DNA of 64,000 nt, taken from assembly GCA_030704615.1 (NCBI GenBank), contig CM060733.1:29820001-29884000 (forward strand), given 5' to 3'. Origin of the DNA: Takakia lepidozioides (Eukaryota; Streptophyta; Takakiopsida; Takakiales; Takakiaceae). The position numbers and the translations under genes are program-made. Shown here one piece after another: positions 42,410-53,935 of this stretch; positions within the stretch are counted from its first letter, which is position 1, and each line of letters starts with the position of its first letter. Below the pieces are notes generated by a model, which was not told where the DNA came from, did no database searches, and saw nothing but the letters and a program-made list of their open reading frames with translations.

Positions 42410-42811
42410 AATCAAAACCGATCGAGGAGATGAATTACGTCAACAAAATTTAACACTTATTGCACTGAACATGGAATTAGAAGATAATTAACACAAGCAT
42501 TGACACCGCAACAAAATGGTGTGGCAGAATTAAGAAATAGGACGGTGGTGGAACGTGCATGCTCATTGGCAGCTAACAGCTCGCTCCCGGGGTTTTTATG
42601 GACTAAAGCCATCTCAACAACAAACTATCTCGTAAACCGTAGCCGAACGAAGGCGAACGTAGGCATCACAGCAGAAGAAAAGTACACAGGTAAAAAACAC
42701 CTCGTGAACATTGACTATTTAAGAATCTTTGGTTGTGTTGCGTACCTACATATTCCAAAAGAGCAGAGAAAAAAACTCGATAGCAAGACGAGGAAATGTC
42801 TGTTGCTATGA
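42410..42811 (+). pseudogene. Copia-3 integrase, C-terminal half
   Basis: KTDRGDEL near 42415 (second Asp), LTPQQNGVAELRNRTVVERA near 42497 (Glu region) and LRIFGCVAYLHIPKEQRKKL. Frame ends at a TGA in place of the continuing linker. Confidence 0.8.
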
Positions 42812-43329
42812 TGAGCAGATCAAGGTTTATAGACGATATGATCCAATAAAAAAGAAACTAGCTCTTAGTAGAGATGTCACCTTTGATAAATCGAAAGTAT
42901 GATACCATAATCTCCTTCTACTAGTACTCCAGATTCTGAAGATATTGTCCCGGTTTTTAATCGCAGTCTTGATCTAGATATTGAACATAATCTCGATCCG
43001 TTAGCACCATCTGATCTAGAAAAATCTCATATGAGAAATGATGAGGTACAGATCAATCCAAGAGAGATAGAAACACCAGGTAATATAGATTCTGGGATAG
43101 AATCTCCAACGGTAGAAAGTCAAGAGAGAGAGCTGAGATTAGAAATGATAGTCAAAGGCCACTTCCAAACCAAGAACAGGCAGGTCCAGCTGAGAGACGA
43201 TACCCTTCAAGGAAAAGGTCACTGCTAGAAAATTGAAAGATTACTATTGGACACTCGCGACAGAATCAACAGAAGAGCCAACTTCAGGTATTGTGAGGCA
43301 GCAGCAGGTGAGAACTGGATGAAGGCCAT

Positions 43330-44266
43330 GCAGTAGGAAATCGACTCGATCAATAAAAATCATACCTGGGAAGTAGTTGACATGCCCCAGGATAAAATCC
43401 CGATCACCGCAAAGTGGATTTACAAAATAAAAAAAGGACTAGCGGGGGAAGTAAAAAAGTCAAGATTGTAGCAAGGGGATTCCAACAAACGACGGGGATA
43501 GACTATTTTGATACATTTGCACTTGTGGTACGATGGTCCACAGTAAAGATCTGTTCTGTCTGTGGATGCCAGAATTAGGAAACGGAAAGTGAGACAAATG
43601 GACGTGAAAATGGCAATTTTGAATGGACGATTAAACAAAGAAGTATACATGGAGATTCCCGAAGGATTTGAAGGAGCAGGGGATTCTACAAAAGTGTGCA
43701 AATTGTACCGAGCTCTTTATGGTCTAAAGCAGGCACCGAAGGCATGGTATTCAAGAATAGATTCGTGGTTTTTGGAACAGGGCATGACAAGAAGTAGTGC
43801 GGACCCTAACATGTACTACAAAGAATATGATGGCAAGAGAATTATCATACTCATGTATGTAGATGATCTGCTCATTACTGGAGACAACGACAAGGAGGTA
43901 GGAAGGATGTAGTAAGCACTTACAGACAACTTTGAAATGACTGACATTGGGTTGGCGAGACTTTATTTTGGCATTGAGTTTGAGTATTGTCCCTCAGGGA
44001 TATGGCTTCATTAGAGAGCTTACATCAAAAAAATACTGAAAAGGTATGCAATGAGCAATTATCTACCAACAAAAATTATACCAATCGATCCTGGAGACGT
44101 ACAATTGCAGAACAAAATGGGCATCCGAAGAGTAGACTCAGAGTTTTACAGATCGTTGGTGAGCAGTTTGATATATTTGACCAATACAAGACCAGACATC
44201 TGTTTTGTGGTAAGCTGTGTGAGCAGATACATGAACGAACCAGGAGAAGCACATCTACAAGCGTGA
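43330..44266 (+). pseudogene. Copia-3 reverse transcriptase
   Basis: Scattered ITAKWIYKIKKG and ARGFQQTTGIDYFDTF blocks precede the frame 43562-43912. That frame has MDVKMAILNGRLNKEVYMEI, LYGLKQAPKAWYSRID and an intact YVDD box (43856-43867). A TAG at 43910 and frame changes follow; then RSLVSSLIYLTNTRPDICFV near 44150. Coding similarity stops at about 44266, before RNase H. Confidence 0.85.
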
Positions 44267-44649
44267 ATGATTGAAATAAGATTGCTTGTATAAGAACATT
44301 CATGACATTCATCGCATTCATAACAATCATAGAGTATCATCTCATTCATTCATCTCATAGAAAGTGAAGTCATAAGCCAAATTTTCTGCAAAACAAGATT
44401 GATCGCATCCAAGAAAGTGTTGCCATTAACTAGCACTAAGCCAGATACAAGTCCACCTGGTTGGAACACAAACATGCATTGAAAAACAACATTGAAAACA
44501 AATATTCATTGCAAAACAACATTGATCTCATTCAAAAAATGTTCCCATTAAGCAAAGGTAGCCATTTCCAAAGTCCGATACACCCAGATTTGAGTAACAA
44601 TGATAAGGAGGGCAACTGGCAGAGTTGCATTGCAAATCCAGACTACATC

Positions 44650-45212
44650 TCAATTTGTACCCGAAGTATCTCGCTGTAGCAGTGTATGAACATCACTGGG
44701 TCCTATTATACATTGGTGAATGTACGTGTCTCGTTTTGGATCGCAAAACATCCTCCGAATGTAGATGTAGTTTAGATGCTTACGCGGGACAAATTTCACT
44801 CTCTTGCCAAGAGAGCTTGAGAGCGTGTTCTGAAAGTCCGGACAAGTGCAATTAGGGAAATCGCCAACAGTAATCTCATAGGTCCGGTCATGAACAACCG
44901 ATCCAGAAATCACCATGGTGTACACCTGCCCATACCCTGGCAAGGGAACATTCACAATTTGGGTGACGCGACACTACAGGGTTCTAGTAGACTCCATCTT
45001 GCACTCATTGTCTGTACCAGCCTCGACTGACGTACCGCATTTCCATTCCTTTTTGTGGGCCCATCGTTGCCATGTCGAGGACATGCCAAAAAGTTGGAAG
45101 GGAAAGCCATTAGGTTGACTGGTGTTACGACAGGAGGGGCTCTCGGAAGGCGAAACCCGGCCTCCTCCAACATGTCAACTTCCAGTTTGGAGAGTGCGGT
45201 TCCTAACTTCAC
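44650..45212 (-). pseudogene. SWIM-type zinc-finger protein relic
   Basis: The minus frame 44955-44650 contains YEITVGDFPNCTCPDFQ followed about 16 residues on by VPRKHLNYIYIRRMFCD. This is the SWIM pattern CxC...CxH, with the third Cys changed to Arg. The upstream frame 45212-44952 (MAFPSNFLACPRHGND) is in another phase. SWIM domains are common in MULE-like transposases and related plant proteins. The change of a zinc ligand and the phase break indicate loss of function. Confidence 0.55.
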
Positions 45213-45349
45213 TAGTCACACGGCTGGAATTTGAGGCTTCATTATCACAGATTCCCGAACAGTCCCCAAGACATAGCGCACAATGTCATCTGGGCAGAAC
45301 CAAAACTTGTGAGGCCTAGACTCCCGCGACTGGTAATGTTGGGTCTAGT

Positions 45350-46050
45350 TATTGGGCAAATCACACACAGTAGATTGATGCTTGTGTGAAGGGATTAATT
45401 CTAGAGGATATCTGGAAAACTCGGATGTATTGTGCTAACAACGTCTTAGGAGTACATTCAATCTCTCCCCGGGTTAAACTATGCATACATTCTCTAAGGC
45501 AAACAAATGCACTACCTATTGATGCTATCGAAGTCCAACCTTGAGCTTAGTATTGATCATAAAGGGTCTGGAGGTTTTGCAGATGGGGCATGCCACTTCC
45601 TTTCTTTGGGTCTAATATGATGGCATCTAGCCATGACCATGCTGACACTGTCACTAGCGAAGCTCCACCGGTATATATTGCAAGTCCAAGTCATCAAGTC
45701 CTTTGGGGAGATTCACCATTTGGCTGTCAAGTGGTTGTCTTTCTATCATGTCTTTAGCCCATACTGGGTTCTTAAACCTGGCACCTGATAGAGTCCATCT
45801 TAGAAATTTTGAAGATGAAATCTGCATCTTGTCATCAGTCCATTTTGATCTCGGTTATCTGTACAATAATTTGTTGCAGTACAGAACTTTCAAGCATATA
45901 AGCCAATGTTTTGCCTGTTTGTAGATGAAGAGGTTGGTGTTGGTGTCAACAATAGTTGAATATGAAAGTCACTGCCTTGTGATTTTGTCCTTGCCTGAAT
46001 TGTTGTCCTGACATGAGTTGACGTGAAGATTTACGCAGTTGGATTGATTT
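45350..46050. other. No gene recognised
   Basis: No motif-bearing frame. A frame at 45703-45924 has ordinary composition but no similarity I recognise. Confidence 0.45.
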
Positions 46051-46104
46051 GGCTCACTTAGCTGTATACATGTATTTGGTCCATGGATCTTTTCCTATTT
46101 CCAA

Positions 46105-46322
46105 GTGGTGAAGGTAATGTTGAGAGAGCTGGGGAGGGTGGAAGTGTAAATGGAGAGGCAGCAGAACCCCCTTCTGGAAACAATGGCCCTCCTCTTGATA
46201 TGGGCTCCTTCTTTGGTTGGTCGGATGAGGAAGAGAGGTCATAACAGAATGACTTGGAGCCACCTACAAAAGCTTTGGGTAACGACTTTGGGGGTTTTGA
46301 TGTCGGCAATGATGACTGGTGA
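46105..46322 (+). pseudogene. Exon-like relic of an unknown host gene (C-terminus)
   Basis: One plus frame reads ERAGEGGSVNGEAAEPPSGN, then LDMGSFFGWSDEEERS, a TAA, and then QNDLEPPTKALGNDFGGFDV ending GNDDW and TGA. Acidic, Gly/Phe-rich and ending in DDW, it looks like a real C-terminal exon; the internal TAA (46222-46224) fits CAA to TAA. No upstream exon could be joined. Family not recognised. Confidence 0.35.
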
Positions 46323-46329
46323 TATGAGT

Positions 46330-48240
46330 TGGTGCTGGAGTTTGGTTCTAGCATTCACATGCATTAAAATGCTGGAGTCACTCGAAGGTGTGTATTGTAG
46401 CATGTGGAAGCTAAGTTTTATTACAGTGAGCTTGTGAATCTGGAAATGAGTCAAATAAGGCAGTCTTGAAGTACAGCAGCCGGATTTTGGTTGTGCCACG
46501 TTTTTGCAGATGAACCTTCGCAATTCTTCGCAACAACCTTCCCTTGAAGATGAAATCCTGCCTGAGGTAGTGTAGTCATGAGCCTTATGATCCACATGTG
46601 TACCAACATTGCCATTGCAAAGGGGACATGGATATTAGACAATATCATGTCATAAGAACTCCTGGAGCTAAATGAGTACTTGAATGATGAAGAATGACAT
46701 AAATAGCAGTTTTTTTTTTTTGGCGAAAAATCGCCAAATGGCGACCTCAAAACATTAAAATGGAATACTCTGTCGTAAATTCCCAATTTTTTCATGGATG
46801 AAATCGCCAAACTTCTACAAGAAAAATAATAATAATGGATGAATTTGCCAAATGTGGATGATATAAATGGATGAAAGTACATAGGAGGATGATTCTATCC
46901 AAATTTTCAATGGATGAACAGAATATATAGCTATTTCTTGTAGCCACTCGTGCTATTTTTCAAATTTAAGAAAAAAATCACTGATAAAGAGGCATGTGGC
47001 TTACTAGGCAAGTTTTCCCTCTACAATAGGTGGACTGGTACATAGGGTCTGGCCCGGTTATCAACCTGGGTATTAAAGATCCGACCCGGCTTTCTGCTTC
47101 CACCAATCCCACCAGGAATTATGAGCACAAAGCCTCTAAAACATAGACATACACCTATCAGGCAAAATGGGGAGGTCTATCTGTCATCCTCTCTTTAGCT
47201 TGCTCCCTTTGACACGCATTCCCCCCCCCCCAATAGATGGCCTCATTTATACGGTGTATTGGAACTCAATGTGAGTGATGGAAGCTTGGGAAACAACACT
47301 TGAGAGTGCCCAAGCTCAAAGCCGTGTGGTCATACTCAACATTAGGATCGACTAATGAACGACTGATGGAGTAAATTTGAGAAAAATGAACAAGCCCGTG
47401 CACCCGAACCAGGCTACCCCACTCACACTCAAGCCAAAAACATTGATACACAATATTCAAAGAATCCAAACATGAATGGGATAGAGCCTCTTCTGTTTCT
47501 CTTCCTCATCTCTAAGAGCTTTAAAAGAGGAAATTATCATAATATTTATGTTGGTAAGGTAAAAAGATGAGAAAATGAAGGTGAGTTGTTGCCTCACCAC
47601 AGTTCAAATTCCTTTGGTATTAAGCAAACCAACCACCTAAGCAAGAAACTATGAATGGTTATAAACTCTAAAGAAGGAAACTATACGACTGAAGATTTAA
47701 TCTTGGTGCAAAAATGGTGAATGGGTGTTCAAGTCACACTATTATCACACTATTACCTGCCGCAGACTATGCATGTTTTCCATGTTGTCTAAGCCACTCT
47801 TCATGTCTCTCCCCCTGCACATCCTTTCTCTTTCTCTTGGGTACGGGCAAACAACATCTTATCTTATGAGGATATTCTTTCTCCCGCAATAGGCTCCGAG
47901 AGGACTAAGTTAGCTGCAAGACCTAAATCACCCACTACAATTTGAATTTGAGAGGAGGAGGGAATGGTGTTGGCAAAGCAGTGTACAATAATACCTTGAC
48001 ACAAGTTCCTTCCCTTCCACTTTCTTCCCTCTCACTTATAAGTAGCTCCAATTCGCTATATCACCTTGCTACCCACACCCTCCAGATACTACAAAGACGG
48101 CACCAATCCTCATCGTATCGATGGCATGCCAAAGTGAAGCGAAGAGGTTTGAGAAGGTTTGAGAGTGAAGTGCGGCGTAAAATACTCCTAAACGGTCGTT
48201 TTTCAACACTGTATTCTCGACCCTTTTGAGATGTTGGGAA
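46330..48240. other. No gene recognised
   Basis: A/T-rich with a T-run at 46711-46722 and a C-run at 47221-47232. Frames are short and without motifs. Confidence 0.45.
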
Positions 48241-48251
48241 ATTTTGTGTAG

Positions 48252-48311
48252 GGTAAAGCCTCGGCACAAGGCCTTCGAGGCCAGGTAATGGCCGAGGCCT
48301 CAGGCTTTACC
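48252..48311. repeat. Hairpin H3
   Basis: GGTAAAG outer and GCCTCGGC inner arms (48252-48265) pair with GCCGAGGC (48291-48298) and CTTTACC (48305-48311) around a six-base bulge. Flanks TGTGTAG and GCGTAAAGAAG match H1, H2 and H4. A TATCCCATATCGATTGCCC fragment of repeat family R lies 60 bp further. Confidence 0.75.
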
Positions 48312-48513
48312 ATGCGTAAAGAAGCAAATACATACTACGTTGCTACCCGGCGCAATCTGATTGGGCTTGAAATATCCCATATCGATTGCCCATATTCAGG
48401 ACCCTGTGGAGGATATAAACCAGGGTGAGCTTTGTTAGAGTGGTGGGTGGAGTTATGGATGATTACATCATCCCAGTTTTCACGGAGTACCTTATATTTG
48501 GAAGAGTACGTTA

Positions 48514-48607
48514 CACCCAAATATAACATATTCCCCAAAATATAAGGTACTTACCCTATACACCCAAATATAACATACTCCCCAAAATATAAGGTACTTA
48601 CCCTAAA
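48514..48607. repeat. Two 47-bp tandem repeats
   Basis: CACCCAAATATAACATA (48514) and CACCCAAATATAACATA-like (48561) begin adjacent units ending AAGGTACTTACCCTA. Confidence 0.8.
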
Positions 48608-48773
48608 ATTTGTCCAAATAAGCGTACTCAAACTACAAAGGAAAAAAATGATGAGGTTCTTTACGCATATTTAAAGATGTAGCTTGGCAATACCGGATTC
48701 ATCACTTATCATCTGTTTATTGTCCAAACTGCGCAAATACTAACCGGGGTATGACCGGTGCATACTAACGCGG

Positions 48774-49236
48774 AAATTCCAAAACGAAAGAAGAACTTGT
48801 CGCCAAGGGGAGACTCGTGTGCGCAGCGGTCCCTCCTTTTTTTTGCAGCTGTAAATCAGACAGGCTGTGAATACGCCTTACTGTGGTGACCAGTGACATG
48901 GCCAAGTGGTTGGAGCTTTACAATGGAGTTCTCATGGTGCGCGTGCTTCTAAGTTGGTTTCCAAACATACCATGGGAGCGGCAGCCACTTCAAGCCATTC
49001 GTGATGTGTGTGACCCATACTTGAACCTCTTCAGGAACATTATCCCCCCTTTTCGACGCCCTTGATTTTAGTCGGATGCTAGCCTTCATGGTTTTAGGGG
49101 TGTTCACTTCAATTTTGAATACCACTGTGTAAGGATGAGCGAGTCTCTGATACTCAAGGGCTTACACGGAATTCGGGTTTGGCTTCTGCGGTGGTCAGTG
49201 ATCAGTATCAGGCTGATGAAAGTTGTCATTGAGTTT
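48774..49236 (+). pseudogene. YLMG/YggT pseudogene, truncated copy
   Basis: From GGAAATTCCAAAACGAAAG the sequence follows the reverse complement of 52002-51540 (the intact gene on the other strand), including part of its 3' flank. The matching coding part reads MAKWLELYNGVLMVRVLLSW and CDPYLNLFRNIIPP. Small indels upstream (48843-48890) and one near 49050 break the frame, and the 5' third of the gene is absent. It must be a partial inverted duplication that later decayed. Confidence 0.88.
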
Positions 49237-49351
49237 TCAGGCAGTCCTATTTGGCATTTCAGGTGTAATGTGACATGTGTAGCTAATTCAGTCATAGAAC
49301 AAATTTGATAGAATATGTAGACAATGGAAGCAAACATCCATTGACTGAACA

Positions 49352-49656
49352 TAGATTTCAATACATGAACCACCGGTGGGTAGCTCAGTTGGGTAGAGCA
49401 CTGACTGCCACTAGGTGATCTTGGGTTAAAATCAAGGCTGCCACATTGCACAGCCAGTACTTACCCTCTCATGGTGTCTAATGAAAGCTTGTGAGCTTCT
49501 TGTGTGTGTGTATGAGAATGTACTCCTCAGATGTAGTTTGCTATATGTCTGTGTGAGAATGTATTTATAAGACGATTGCCGCAGCTTGTGGCCATTGACC
49601 CGGCGCCCAGTTGGAGCATAATACAAAGGGACCGAAACTACCTTCGTCTGGGGCTG
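49352..49656 (+). mobile_element. SINE-A copy 1: tRNA-derived repeat
   Basis: A tRNA-like head (49374-49447) has a good D-arm/A-box TAGCTCAGTTGGGTAGAGC and a weakened B-box GGGTTAAAATC, then a body ending CCTTCGTCTGGGGCTG. An inverted copy is at 50741-51037. Both lie downstream of a YLMG copy, so they were probably duplicated with it. Confidence 0.65.
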
Positions 49657-49678
49657 ACGCCAGTAGTATGACTTACCT

Positions 49679-50035
49679 TGAAACATGCAATTGAACCGGG
49701 TTTTCCAGATATGGTCTAGAAATCCCTTCACACAAACATCAAACTTCCGTGTGATTTGGCCAATAACTAGACCTCAAAAGGGCATAGGCTTTTGGCTCAG
49801 CTGTGAGATTTTCAGAGTTCGGAAATAGAGGAACAGGAATAGTTCCGTTTGATGGAATTGAAGAGGTGTCCCTCTGGTGAGAGAACCCAGGACAAGAAAT
49901 TAGAACGTGGATATCAATCTCCCTTTCCTCTGTCTGTTCGCTGATCAAAGGCAGGCTACCCGCCTTGAGTTTCGATTTCAGTCTAGTGCCGAGATTGGGT
50001 AAACTCTTGAGGTCATCCATGCTGGCCTCACCCAT
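49679..50035 (-). CDS. Possible exon(s) of an unknown host gene
   Basis: ATG at 50035 (minus) opens MGEASMDDLKSLPNLGTRLK and runs to AYALL near 49780. A second frame then reads VIGQITRKFDVCVKGFLDHI, ending FNCMFQ at a consensus 5' splice site (AAG/GTAAGT near 49679). A pyrimidine-rich TTTCCAG lies just upstream of the ATG. The two frames need a one-base change or a small intron to join. Family not recognised; may be a relic. Confidence 0.3.
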
Positions 50036-50228
50036 CGCAGACTGGAAACAGGTTCAGGGAAGTTTTCTGCTTAACTTTATTTTCATCAGACAAATTCATG
50101 GCAACAGACATGGCTTTGAAACTTCAGCCTCTAAGTCATGTTAGTCCAGCTGGGTCATGGGTTGAGGACTTAGACTCGGATCCTTGAAAATCTCTTCTAC
50201 CCTCTTCCACCAGGACTTCGCCTGTTTG

Positions 50229-50229
50229 T

Positions 50230-50260
<31 letters not shown>

Positions 50261-50263
50261 AAG
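50229..50263. repeat. (TG)n(AG)n microsatellite
   Basis: GTGTGTGTGTGTGAGAGAG and further AG units. Confidence 0.9.
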
Positions 50264-50740
50264 TGAGTGTGAAGGAAAGAGGTACACAAATGCTCCACAG
50301 TTTTGATCTGATTAATAAGCACCCTTAAGGTGCCAAGTCTGACCAGTAAGGGAGTAAGACTCTACTGGGTTATGTTTGTGCTCTCGTCCCACTGCCACTC
50401 TTCTTGGAGGAGGGACTCATGCACCATTTTTGGAGTTAAGCTATAGACATTTATATGCCCTGTCACATTCCCGTCATGACTGTGTACTATGCGAAGAATA
50501 ACAAAGGTACAAGAAATCACTATACACTGCTGTAAAACTGTACTGTGATGTAGATCAGAAGTGATAGTGGCGTAAATTCTCACCTCTTGGACCGAGCATG
50601 CCTGCTCCATACAATATAGGAGGAAAGATCTTGGACCACCAGACCATGGGAATCAACCATGTGCTGTATGACACATTCTTCACAGGATTGAGGTGGACAA
50701 GGAAGTAGAATATGTTACAGAATTCAGCAAATCTGTACAC

Positions 50741-51037
50741 CAGCACCAGACGAAGGTAGTTTCGGTCCCTCTGTATTCCGCTCCAACTGGGAGCCGGGTC
50801 AATGGCCACAAGATACGGCAAACAACGTCTTGTAAGTACATTCTCACACAGACACAGGGCAAACAACATCTGAGGCATACACACACACAAGAAGCTCACA
50901 AGCTTTCATTAGACACCATGAGAGGGTAAGTACTGACCGTGCAATGTGGCAGCCTTGATTTTAACCCAAGATCCCCTAGTGGCAGTCAGTGCTCTATCTA
51001 ACTGAGCTACCCACCGGTGGTTCATATATTGAAATCT
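50741..51037 (-). mobile_element. SINE-A copy 2: tRNA-derived repeat
   Basis: Inverted match of 49352-49656: starts ATTTCAATATATGAACCACC on the minus strand, TAGCTCAGTTAGATAGAGC, then the same body to the CGTCTGG end. Confidence 0.65.
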
Positions 51038-51614
51038 CCAAGTGTCTGTCAGGTTGGACGTGGTGACAAACTCTTAAAACTTGCCACACAATGCTTGTAA
51101 CTAACTCACTTCATTTCCATGCTTCGCATTGAAGCGGGAGGCAGAAAACCTCAAAACAGAGAATGCATCAAATTTACCTCCCACACTGCATATGATGTGA
51201 GCTGTTATGGCTTGTATGTCTTCACTTTTAACTCTTGCAAAAGTTTAAAAATATATATTTCTAATGGTAGTCCACACGGGATCAGTCCGTTCCTTACAAG
51301 AAAAACACCCTGCTGCTCCTGAAACCATATCCTACACTGTCCTCTTCTGGAGCAGTCCCCTGGACATTCTGGCGGCAAAACCAAAGAGACTCAAAGAGCT
51401 CAAATAGAAATCCTACCTCCCAGACAACATGATCTTCCACCGCCACTCAAACAAAGTGCTTCATTCTGCACACACATCCAGTACCTGTTTGACAACAAGC
51501 AAAGTGCATTCTTTTAGCTAGAAAGCTTGTACGTCAGCCAGCCTGAGACTGGTCACTGACCACCGCAGAGGCCAAACCCGAATTCCTTGTAAGCCCTTGA
51601 TATCAGAGACTCGC

Positions 51615-52268
51615 TCATCCTTGCACAGTGGTATTCAAAATTGAAGTCAACACCCCCAGAACCATGAAGGCTAGCATCGGACTAAGATCAAGGGCGTTGA
51701 AAAGAGGGGGGATAATGTTCCTGAAGAGGTTCAAGTATGGGTCACACATATCACGAATGGCTTGAAGTGGCTGCCGCTCCCATGGTATGTTTGGAAACCA
51801 ACTTAGAAGCACGCGCACCATGAGAACTCCACTGTAAAGCTCCAACCACTTGGCCATGCCACTGGCCACCACAGTAAGAGGCGTATTCACAGCCCCTGTC
51901 TGACTTACAGCTGCAAAAAAGAGAGGGGCCGCTGCGCACATGAGTCTCCCCTTTAAGACGGCAACAAGTTCCATCTCTTCTTTCGTCTTCGAATTTCCTG
52001 GGAGTCTTGTGGTAGTTAGGGTTTCTCCCAAGACCCTTGCAGCTCGCACCAGTGCTTCAGAGATGATGGCTACCGCCACCATGGTTCTCGAGAGAGCTGC
52101 TGCAGCGGCAGTAACGAATCCATCACCAGTCAAAGCCACTCTAGGGTTCGGATGTGGGGCCTCCACCATGGCCTGCAGGGGACTAGCCCTGCAAGTAGTC
52201 AAATGCCTTCTACTGGGAAGCTTACTGGTCAATAGTCCTAGAGACAATAATCGTGGAGAAGAAGCCAT
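51615..52268 (-). CDS. YLMG: Plastid YggT/YLMG-family membrane protein
   Basis: A 217-codon intronless frame from ATG at 52268 to TGA at 51615-51617. An ATG-to-stop frame also extends upstream to 52508, but MASSPRLLSLGLLTSKLPSR at 52268 looks like a chloroplast transit peptide, so I choose it. The mature part has a hydrophobic ALSRTMVAVAIISEALV segment, then GRLMCAAAPLFFAAV. The hallmark YggT block GMAKWLELYSGVLMVRVLLS, WFPNIPWERQPLQAIRD and CDPYLNLFRNIIPP follows, with a final hydrophobic stretch LAFMVLGVLTSIL. Closely resembles plant YLMG1 proteins, thylakoid/envelope proteins linked to nucleoid distribution and division. No intact neighbour genes. A broken copy lies at 48774. Confidence 0.88.
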   Translation of the reverse strand: MASSPRLLSLGLLTSKLPSRRHLTTCRASPLQAMVEAPHPNPRVALTGDGFVTAAAAALSRTMVAVAIISEALVRAARVLGETLTTTRLPGNSKTKEEMELVAVLKGRLMCAAAPLFFAAVSQTGAVNTPLTVVASGMAKWLELYSGVLMVRVLLSWFPNIPWERQPLQAIRDMCDPYLNLFRNIIPPLFNALDLSPMLAFMVLGVLTSILNTTVQG

Positions 52269-52629
52269 AAGAGAAGATGATAGGATTCCCTTTGAGATAC
52301 AAGAAATGCACGCGCAGGATAGCAAACAGCACAATTGGGGACGTCGATAGGCCTCAAAGCTGCTTCTCACAGGCATTATCCCCTCCATTCTAAAAGACAT
52401 GGTGGAGGCAGATAGGAAAGGCATAATTTTCCCCGTTATCAAATCGAAAGGAGGAAAACAGGCGCAAGCATCAAGAGACAGAGGAAGGGCGGAATCGAAG
52501 AGTATCACTCCTCACCACAAGCTACATGTTCAGTGAGCCTTAGGTATAATCTAACAAATAGAGAGGGCTACCAGTTACCACTTTATAGAGACCGGGTGAC
52601 TGACTATATGTCGAGTACAACTTCTGCAG

Positions 52630-53465
52630 GTGTTACCTGTACCTGATTCTGCGTGCAGCATATTACACGGATTATTCTCAGATTATTACGCATATCATCG
52701 TTATCAAAACGTCTGACCACATGCCAACTTCTTGACAGAACCGAGCTCAGAGACAACCAACTAAACCGGTCAGCTTTAGCAGTGGCGCGGTAAACAGACA
52801 CAGTAACGGCATTATACCAGCCCATTTTTGGCCCCGAGCCCGTTTAGTAGCGTGGCAGCTGGTGGGAAGACCAGCAGCATGGCAGCCCCCCACGGCAAAA
52901 CCCCCTTCCGGCTGGGCGCACGGCTGAGATGCGCGCCAGGCTGAGATGCATAAGTTGACTTGTGGGCCCTGCCACCTACCCAGCCACCCGTCAGCACATG
53001 TGAGCGACAATGCCCCCATAAGCCGTTGCCGTGGGGGGATGCGGGGGACGGTAACGGAATTTTAGATGGCGTGCGTGAAGATCGGGTTTGCGAGAGGGCC
53101 GACATTTTGAGGTGTGGGTAGGTGCTGCTGGGGACGCGGGAAGAGCCCCGGCAACGCCGGCCACGCCATTTTGAGGTTGGCACGTCAAAAATGACCGCTG
53201 CTGGTCTTACGGCAGTTTACTTTGCTTGGAAGCCCTTTAAGGAATAGTTTTAAAGTCCATCAAAGATAAAGCGCCATGGCCGTGTGGTGATAGCAGAGTT
53301 GGGACAGAGCAGAAAAGTAATAGTTGGGTTCTCGTGTGTCTCTTGTCCACCCCTTAGTATGGCATGGGTTCTGTGATATGAAAATGAGAATGGGGTTCTC
53401 GTTGTGTGAAGTGGATTGGACAACATAGAATTATTCACCTATATATAATCCTTGGGATTCAAGGC
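52630..53465. repeat. Duplicated segment D, filled-site copy
   Basis: Homologous to 37795-38165 but carrying a 437-bp GC-rich insert at 52779-53215. Confidence 0.65.
52779..53215. mobile_element. 437-bp GC-rich non-autonomous insertion
   Basis: Flanked by TTTA at 52775-52778 and 53216-53219. The paralogous segment at 37912-37915 has a single TTTA and no insert. Ends contain GCGGTAA and GCCGTAA in inverted positions. No transposase; a 3-bp TTA or 4-bp TTTA duplication would fit Harbinger-like or other small DNA elements. Confidence 0.55.
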
Positions 53466-53780
53466 GACACGGCCTCCAATATCAGACCCATGGAGGAGAA
53501 GCAGAGTGGATGCATATGCACTAATATGTAGTTCTCCTTTTGAGCTTTATTTTGACAAGAAATTGTAATTATAAGACGAATGATGGTTGTCGTCAGCTGA
53601 ATGCTGAAGCTCGAACACCAAAATGGGGCTTGGCAAGGAAAGTGCAGAAGTTCTGGTAAGCCTGTTATAAGAACATCTATCGTTTGGATTCGGAAAAACA
53701 ATGCTGGCTGGAAATGATGTGGAATGAAATGAGCACTCCATAATCGAGGTAGTAGCATTTCACCATTTGTATAACAAATA

Positions 53781-53935
53781 ACTAGGGTAGCCTGTGCCGT
53801 TGGCCCAAGTGTCATCTAAGCCCAAGTGCAATCTCCTATGTATGCAAGTGCATCTCCTATGTCTAGGCCCAAAGTGCGACCTCTAGGGTAGCCTGTGCCG
53901 TTCCAATGTCATCTAAGTCCAAATGCATTTTTTTT
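53781..53935. repeat. ~107-bp satellite family S, outlying units
   Basis: CTAGGGTAGCCTGTGCCGTT, GGCCCAAGTGTCATCTAAGC and CCAAGTGCAATCTCCTATG, the unit repeated in the 56.1-58.0 kb array. Confidence 0.75.

Larger units (their letters stand above)
39500..44275 (+). mobile_element. Copia-3: Ty1/copia retrotransposon with internal duplication
   Basis: Leader and primer site at 39754, Gag, protease, integrase and RT on the plus strand; the C-terminal RNase H and 3' LTR are missing. The region covering protease to the pre-integrase zinc domain (40970-41419) is repeated at 41681-42140 with a 261-bp unrelated filler between. A 5' fragment of a sister copy is at 54640-55500. Confidence 0.85.

Noticed and set aside
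49374-49447. Functional tRNA gene
   Set aside because: The B-box is mutated (GGGTTAAAATC), the anticodon stem has mismatches, and the same text recurs inverted with a shared 3' body, as in a SINE.
52269-52508. Longer N-terminus of the YLMG protein (start at 52508)
   Set aside because: The extra 80 residues have no homologue I know, and the internal MASSPRLLS start has the composition of a plastid transit peptide.
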